A stretch of 20,925 bases of DNA from Bacteroidota bacterium (lineage in GTDB: Bacteria; Bacteroidota; Bacteroidia; Bacteroidales; GCA-2748055): contig JAAEOI010000051.1 of assembly GCA_024244665.1 (NCBI GenBank), positions 1 through 20,925 of the forward strand, given 5' to 3'. The translations under genes were made by a program, and so were the position numbers. Every line of letters starts with the position of its first letter. The stretch's first letter is position 1. Of this stretch, positions 16,798 through 20,925 are shown piece after piece. A model generated the notes under the pieces. That model worked only from the letters and a program-made list of their open reading frames with translations, did not search any database and was not told where the DNA came from.

Positions 16798-17685
16798 ATG
16801 AATAACTTCTCCACATCGACCACCCTCTTTTCAAGGAATTTTTCACTCAATGTTGGCGGACAGCTCCTTGATCTCTCAATCCCGGTTGTCATGGGCATCA
16901 TCAATGCTACTCAGGACTCATTTTTCCAGGGGAGCCGTGTACCTGAACCGGGCATTGCTGTTGAACTGGCCAGGAAGATGACCTGTGAAGGTGCAGCAAT
17001 ACTGGATGTGGGAGCCGTATCCACCAGGCCAGGTGCTACAGAGATTACTGAGGAAGAGGAGGTAAAGAGAATCACCCCGGTTGTAGAGGCTATCAGAAGA
17101 GAACTTCCGGAAGCGATCATTTCAGTGGATACCTGGAGGTCAGGAGTTGCCAGGATCATGCAAAAACAGTTTGGTATCCAAATGGTGAATGATATAACTG
17201 CTGGACGGTTCGATCCTCATATGATTGCCACGGTGGCAGATCTGGGTATGGCATACGTGATGATGCATATGCAGGGAACTCCGGAAACCATGCAGGAATC
17301 GCCAGAGTATCAGGACGTGGTCGACAATCTGCTTCAATTCTTCGGGGAGAGAATCTATAAACTGCGGAAACTTGGTGTAAACGATATGGTGATTGATCCA
17401 GGCTTTGGCTTCGGGAAAACCGCTGAACAGAACTTTCAGCTGCTGAGGCAACTCGATGCATTTGCAATGCTGGAGCTACCAATCATGACTGGGCTATCGC
17501 GTAAGTCTATGATTTATAAATCATTAGGCAGCAATCCCGATGCCGCCGTTAATGGCACAACCGCTGCCCACATGGCAGCTTTGTTGGGTGGGGCTAGTAT
17601 TTTAAGGGTCCACGATGTTAAGGAAGCTGTTGAAACTGTGAAGATCTTCCGGCAGATTGTGAACAGGCCTGCCAACACCGTATAA
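16798..17685 (+). CDS. folP: Dihydropteroate synthase
   Basis: FolP joins 6-hydroxymethyl-7,8-dihydropterin diphosphate to p-aminobenzoate in folate synthesis and is the sulfonamide target. Numbered from this ATG (295 residues): GIINATQDSFF at 33-43, DVGAVSTRPGA at 70-80, D111 (SVDTWRSG), N131-D132 (NDIT), GFGFGK ending at K207, TGLSRKS at 231-237, and R270/H272 (ILRVHDVKEA). All pterin- and phosphate-site residues look present. The first motif has Q where most enzymes have P (NxTPDSF). A TTG at 16744 would give 18 more residues, but those are unlike the family and cover a probable promoter, so the ATG is preferred. cdaA follows after 34 bases, an order often seen in Bacteroidota. Confidence 0.94.
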   Translation: MNNFSTSTTLFSRNFSLNVGGQLLDLSIPVVMGIINATQDSFFQGSRVPEPGIAVELARKMTCEGAAILDVGAVSTRPGATEITEEEEVKRITPVVEAIRRELPEAIISVDTWRSGVARIMQKQFGIQMVNDITAGRFDPHMIATVADLGMAYVMMHMQGTPETMQESPEYQDVVDNLLQFFGERIYKLRKLGVNDMVIDPGFGFGKTAEQNFQLLRQLDAFAMLELPIMTGLSRKSMIYKSLGSNPDAAVNGTTAAHMAALLGGASILRVHDVKEAVETVKIFRQIVNRPANTV

Positions 17686-17719
17686 TTTCTTTTAGTAAAT
17701 TTGACTTCAGATTTGCCGC

Positions 17720-18499
17720 ATGCTCAGTGCATTCATTCATATTCGTTTTCTTGATGTAATCGACATCATCCTTGTGGCTCTGCTGCTTTACCAGCTTTAT
17801 ATGCTCATCAGGGGTACTGTTGCCTTTAATATCACCCTGGCCATCGCCTCCATCTATATTTTCTGGTGGGTGGTTCGATCGCTGAAAATGGAGTTGCTCA
17901 GCAACATACTCGGATCGGTCCTGGGTGTAGGGGTAATTGCCCTGATTATCGTATTCCAGCAGGAGATCCGAAGGTTCCTGATCTATATGGGGACCAGGTA
18001 TATGGATGGGAACCGGATCAGTTTCGACAAGGTTCTCAACATCCGTTTCGATTCCAAAACACAGGTAAAGATCAGGTCACTGCTCAAAGCGGTCATGCAA
18101 TTCTCCCAGGAGAAGACCGGAGCCCTGATTGTTATCAAGAGGAAGTCAAACATGGACATGTACGCCCAGACAGGAGATGTGCTCAATGCAGAAACTTCCA
18201 GCCGCCTTCTATCCAGCATCTTCAACAAAACCAGCCCCCTCCATGATGGTGCTGTCATCATTGAGAATGACAAGGTAAAAGCTGCCCGGGTCATCCTGCC
18301 TGTTACTGAACAAATTGACCTTCCTCCGGAATACGGCTTACGTCACAGGGCCGGTCTGGGGATTTCGGAGGTTACCGATTCACTGGTCATCATTGTTTCG
18401 GAAGAGACCGGACAGATCTCCGTTACGGAGAATGGGATTCTCCAGAAAAACATATCCTCCAAAGTTCTCAAAGAGAAACTGGAAGCGGATTTCAGTTAG
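17720..18499 (+). CDS. cdaA: Diadenylate cyclase CdaA (c-di-AMP synthase)
   Basis: This membrane-bound enzyme makes the second messenger cyclic di-AMP from two ATP. Three hydrophobic segments occupy about residues 10-30, 35-52 and 60-80, followed by the amphipathic linker QEIRRFLIYMG. The DAC domain carries both signature motifs: DGA at 176-178 (LHDGAVIIEND) and RHRAG at 208-212, followed by LGISEVTDSLVIIVSEETG. The 259-residue length fits CdaA. The ATG at 17720 is preceded by TAAATTTG at 17696-17703, a possible -7 box, but cotranscription from folP is equally likely. No cdaR or glmM gene is nearby, as is usual outside Firmicutes. The stop codon lies inside the end of plsY on the other strand (8-base overlap). 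Confidence 0.95.
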   Translation: MLSAFIHIRFLDVIDIILVALLLYQLYMLIRGTVAFNITLAIASIYIFWWVVRSLKMELLSNILGSVLGVGVIALIIVFQQEIRRFLIYMGTRYMDGNRISFDKVLNIRFDSKTQVKIRSLLKAVMQFSQEKTGALIVIKRKSNMDMYAQTGDVLNAETSSRLLSSIFNKTSPLHDGAVIIENDKVKAARVILPVTEQIDLPPEYGLRHRAGLGISEVTDSLVIIVSEETGQISVTENGILQKNISSKVLKEKLEADFS

Positions 18500-19085
18500 A
18501 GATCATGCGCCGGATATTGGACCTGTGGGTGAATAGTACAAGTACTACGACAAATAGAGAGAAAATCTTCACCGACAGGTATTCTGATCTGAAGACCCAG
18601 TTCATCCAGACCGGATAACTCAGAACTGCTGCCAGTGATCCCAGGGCCGAAATCCGTGATACCAGGAATACCACCAGGTATACTCCCATGGCAGCAAGGG
18701 CTGAAAAGGGATGAAGAGCCAGAACGACCCCTGCCATTGAAGCCACTCCTTTCCCACCTTTGAAGCCTGCAAAGACAGGGAACACATGACCCAGGAAGGC
18801 TACAAGGCCAAGCCCGATCCTGAGGATCATCCATGACTCGGTACCGGATTCAATCACTTCCTGAAAAACAGCGAGACTAACCGCCACATAGCCTTTCAGC
18901 ATATCCATAATAAGCACCACGATCCCGATGGGTTTTCCCAGCACCCTGAAGGCGTTGGTAGCTCCGGCATTTCCGCTCCCGTGCTCCCTTAAGTCAATAC
19001 CCTTCAGCCCACGTCCGACCCACACCGATGTAGGAATGGATCCAAGCAGGTAGGCCCCGATAATTACAGCAATAAACCAAAACAT
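18492..19085 (-). CDS. plsY: Acyl-phosphate:glycerol-3-phosphate acyltransferase PlsY
   Basis: PlsY moves an acyl chain from acyl-phosphate to glycerol 3-phosphate, the first step of phospholipid synthesis, in the inner membrane. The 197-residue protein has several membrane segments and the three conserved motifs: GSIPTS at 15-20, HGSGNAGATNAFRVLG at 35-50, and GHVFPVFAGFKGGKGVA at 99-115 with the substrate-phosphate loop. The ATG at 19085 is the first in frame. It lies 123 bases after pckA on the same strand with a hairpin between, so it may have its own promoter; no clear -7 box is visible. Its final codons overlap cdaA. Confidence 0.96.
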   Translation of the reverse strand: MFWFIAVIIGAYLLGSIPTSVWVGRGLKGIDLREHGSGNAGATNAFRVLGKPIGIVVLIMDMLKGYVAVSLAVFQEVIESGTESWMILRIGLGLVAFLGHVFPVFAGFKGGKGVASMAGVVLALHPFSALAAMGVYLVVFLVSRISALGSLAAVLSYPVWMNWVFRSEYLSVKIFSLFVVVLVLFTHRSNIRRMISN

Positions 19086-19160
19086 GCTGCTAAAATAGAT
19101 AAATCATATTACTGCATCATTGTCCTAAAAACAGGGATGCATTATTGAATTTAATAACTA

Positions 19161-19200
19161 AGAGCATCCTGTAACTGGCAAAACAGGTACAGAATGCTCT
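19161..19200 (-). terminator. Hairpin after pckA, possible terminator
   Basis: An outer 7-bp stem (19161-19167 with 19194-19200) and, after a single mismatch, an inner 5-bp stem (19169-19173 with 19188-19192) enclose a 14-base loop. It starts 8 bases after the pckA stop codon. The bases beyond it are AT-rich but have no true T tract, so termination may be partial, or the hairpin may protect the 3' end of the pckA message. Confidence 0.5.
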
Positions 19201-19208
19201 TTGATAAC

Positions 19209-20825
19209 TTATAACTGAGGTCCGGCTGCAATCAGAGCCTTACCATCTTCGTTGTCGGTAAACTGCTCGAAGTTGGAGATAAAGAGCTTCGACAGCTCTC
19301 TGGCCTTTTGATCCCATTCAGCTGCATCTCCATAGGTATCACGAGGGTCCAGGATTCCCGAATCAACCCCGGGAAGTTCGGTAGGAACCTCAAGGTTAAA
19401 GTAGGGAATCTGCTTGGTAGGTGCACTGTCAATCGAACCATCTAGAATAGCATCTATGATCTCGCGCGTATCTTTGATAGATATCCTTTTACCAGTTCCG
19501 TTCCAACCGGTGTTCACCAGGTACGCTGTTGAACCGGCAGCATCCATTCTTTTCACCAGTTCCTCACCATATTTGGTAGGATGCAGGGTCAGGAATGCAG
19601 CCCCAAAACAGGAAGAGAAGGTGGGAACCGGCTCGGTTACGCCCCTTTCAGTACCAGCCAATTTAGCTGTAAAACCAGACAGAAAATGGTACTGCGTCTG
19701 ATCGGGAGTCAGTTTTGATACAGGCGGCATTACACCAAAGGCATCAGCTGTAAGGAATATTACCTTGGAGGCATGTCCCGCTTTTGATACAGGCTTCACA
19801 ATATTATCGATGTGATAAATCGGATAGGATACCCTGGTATTCTGGGTTTTTGAACCATCGTCATAATCAACTTTACCATCGGAGGCCACTATCACATTCT
19901 CAAGAAGCGCATCCCTTTTAATGGCATTATAAATATCCGGTTCACTATCCTTGCTGAGTTTGATGGTTTTAGCATAGCACCCCCCCTCGAAGTTAAAGAT
20001 GCCGTCATCATCCCAACCATGCTCATCATCCCCTATAAGTTTACGCTTAGGATCTGTGGAAAGTGTGGTTTTACCTGTTCCGGAGAGACCGAAGAAAATA
20101 GCGGTATCCCCTTCATCACTAACGTTGGCCGAACAGTGCATGGCTGCCATTCCACGCAGGGGAAGGTAGTAGTTCATGACCGAGAAAATCCCTTTCTTCA
20201 TCTCTCCACCGTACCAGGATCCGCCAATAACAGCCTTTTTTTCGGAGAGGTTAAAGAAAATAAAGACATCAGAATTGAGTCCCTGTTCTTCCCACTTGGG
20301 ATTGGTAGTCTTGGCAGCGTTGAGCACTACAAAATCAGGCTCAAAACTCTCAAGTTCCTCATCGGTTGGACGGATAAACATGTTCTTCACGAAATGAGCC
20401 TGCCATGCAACCTCCATTACAAACCGAACTTTCAGTCGGGTGTCCTCATTGGCCCCACAGAAAAGGTCCATGACAAACAGCCTTTTTCCGGAAAGCTGAC
20501 TGGAAGCCAGGTCATATCCATGCTCCCATATCTCTTTGCTAATGGGCTTATTATCTGATGTTTTTGCCGTATCAGTTTTCCACCATACGGTGTCTTTGGT
20601 GGAATCATCCTTTACAATGTACTTATCTTTGGGTGAACGTCCGGTAAAAATACCTGTATCCACCTTGACTGCACCGAATTCACTCTCTACTCCCACTTCA
20701 AACCCTTCAAGGTCAGTATTCATCTCCTCTTTATAGAGCTGTTCATAGGAGGGGTTATAAACCACGTTTTCAATCCCTTTGATTCCGTACTGCTCAAGTT
20801 TTAATTTGTTCAAAATTTCGCTCAT
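19209..20825 (-). CDS. pckA: Phosphoenolpyruvate carboxykinase (ATP)
   Basis: PckA interconverts oxaloacetate + ATP and PEP + CO2 + ADP, for gluconeogenesis or, in many anaerobic Bacteroidota, for CO2 fixation toward succinate. The 538-residue length is typical of the ATP-dependent class. Seen residues: R63 (TGRSPKD), Y205 and K210-K211 (WYGGEMKKG), H230 (MHCSAN), the P-loop GLSGTGKTT at 246-254, and the metal-binding D266-D267 in LIGDDEHGW. The ATG at 20825 opens the frame. The 100 bases upstream are AT-rich and contain no gene; I see no confident -7 box there. It is a separate transcription unit from plsY, or leads into it past a hairpin. Confidence 0.97.
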   Translation of the reverse strand: MSEILNKLKLEQYGIKGIENVVYNPSYEQLYKEEMNTDLEGFEVGVESEFGAVKVDTGIFTGRSPKDKYIVKDDSTKDTVWWKTDTAKTSDNKPISKEIWEHGYDLASSQLSGKRLFVMDLFCGANEDTRLKVRFVMEVAWQAHFVKNMFIRPTDEELESFEPDFVVLNAAKTTNPKWEEQGLNSDVFIFFNLSEKKAVIGGSWYGGEMKKGIFSVMNYYLPLRGMAAMHCSANVSDEGDTAIFFGLSGTGKTTLSTDPKRKLIGDDEHGWDDDGIFNFEGGCYAKTIKLSKDSEPDIYNAIKRDALLENVIVASDGKVDYDDGSKTQNTRVSYPIYHIDNIVKPVSKAGHASKVIFLTADAFGVMPPVSKLTPDQTQYHFLSGFTAKLAGTERGVTEPVPTFSSCFGAAFLTLHPTKYGEELVKRMDAAGSTAYLVNTGWNGTGKRISIKDTREIIDAILDGSIDSAPTKQIPYFNLEVPTELPGVDSGILDPRDTYGDAAEWDQKARELSKLFISNFEQFTDNEDGKALIAAGPQL

Positions 20826-20925
20826 AATGTTTCTGTTTTGTAGCTATTCTATTTGTTTCGCTTTAATTTATAAGAAATGGATCGGAATTTCTATCAAAAA
20901 AGCGTAGCAAATATCCAAAAAAAAA

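Noticed and set aside
20019..20558. 179-codon open frame on the plus strand opposite pckA
   Set aside because: It lies wholly inside the strongly conserved pckA gene, has no recognisable domain and no ribosome-binding site; it is a shadow frame.
20826..20925. AT-rich region upstream of pckA as a promoter or leader RNA
   Set aside because: No full -7 match at suitable spacing and no stable hairpin visible; the region is cut by the window edge.

Overview
The window looks like chromosomal core DNA from a member of the Bacteroidota, most probably the Bacteroidales/Marinilabiliales side. Four things point there. A BT_3928-type DoxX protein sits next to tpiA. folP and cdaA are adjacent. Several intergenic regions carry Bacteroidota-type -7 boxes (TAnnTTTG). 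Most genes lack strong Shine-Dalgarno sites. Genus and species cannot be read from the sequence. I see no tRNA, rRNA, CRISPR array, insertion sequence, phage gene or long repeat, and no gene-free stretch over 300 bases.

Layout, left to right. (1) 1-3403, plus strand: a solute-uptake cassette of a DUF485 protein (cut by the window edge), a large sodium:solute symporter and a DcaP-like outer-membrane porin. (2) 3430-6219, minus: uvrA, a DNA-repair ATPase. (3) 6346-7225, plus, divergent from uvrA: an ECF-type sigma factor, a 59-67-residue protein of unknown function and a clear Rho-independent terminator. (4) 7306-8601: divergent rsmE (16S rRNA methylation) and a YfcE-type metallophosphoesterase. 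(5) 8567-16714, minus: a tight five-gene run tmk - BT_3928-type DoxX - tpiA - prmA - a 1489-residue exported protein I cannot assign; the last gene overlaps the phosphoesterase tail to tail by 35 bases. (6) 16798-18499, plus, divergent from tmk: folP and cdaA (c-di-AMP synthesis). (7) 18492-20825, minus: plsY (phospholipid synthesis), overlapping cdaA by 8 bases, and pckA (PEP carboxykinase).

Most of the window is housekeeping: nucleotide supply, glycolysis/gluconeogenesis, ribosome modification, folate, lipid, second-messenger and repair genes. The uptake cassette pairs an inner-membrane symporter with an outer-membrane pore and probably imports a small organic anion, though the substrate cannot be named. 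The part least explained by known families is the 1489-residue signal-peptide protein at 8567-13036. It has a helical N-terminal part followed by more than 1300 residues of strand-rich sequence and is 3 bases downstream of prmA. The sigma factor with its tiny partner, and a roughly 165-residue soluble insert in the symporter, are the next most interesting.
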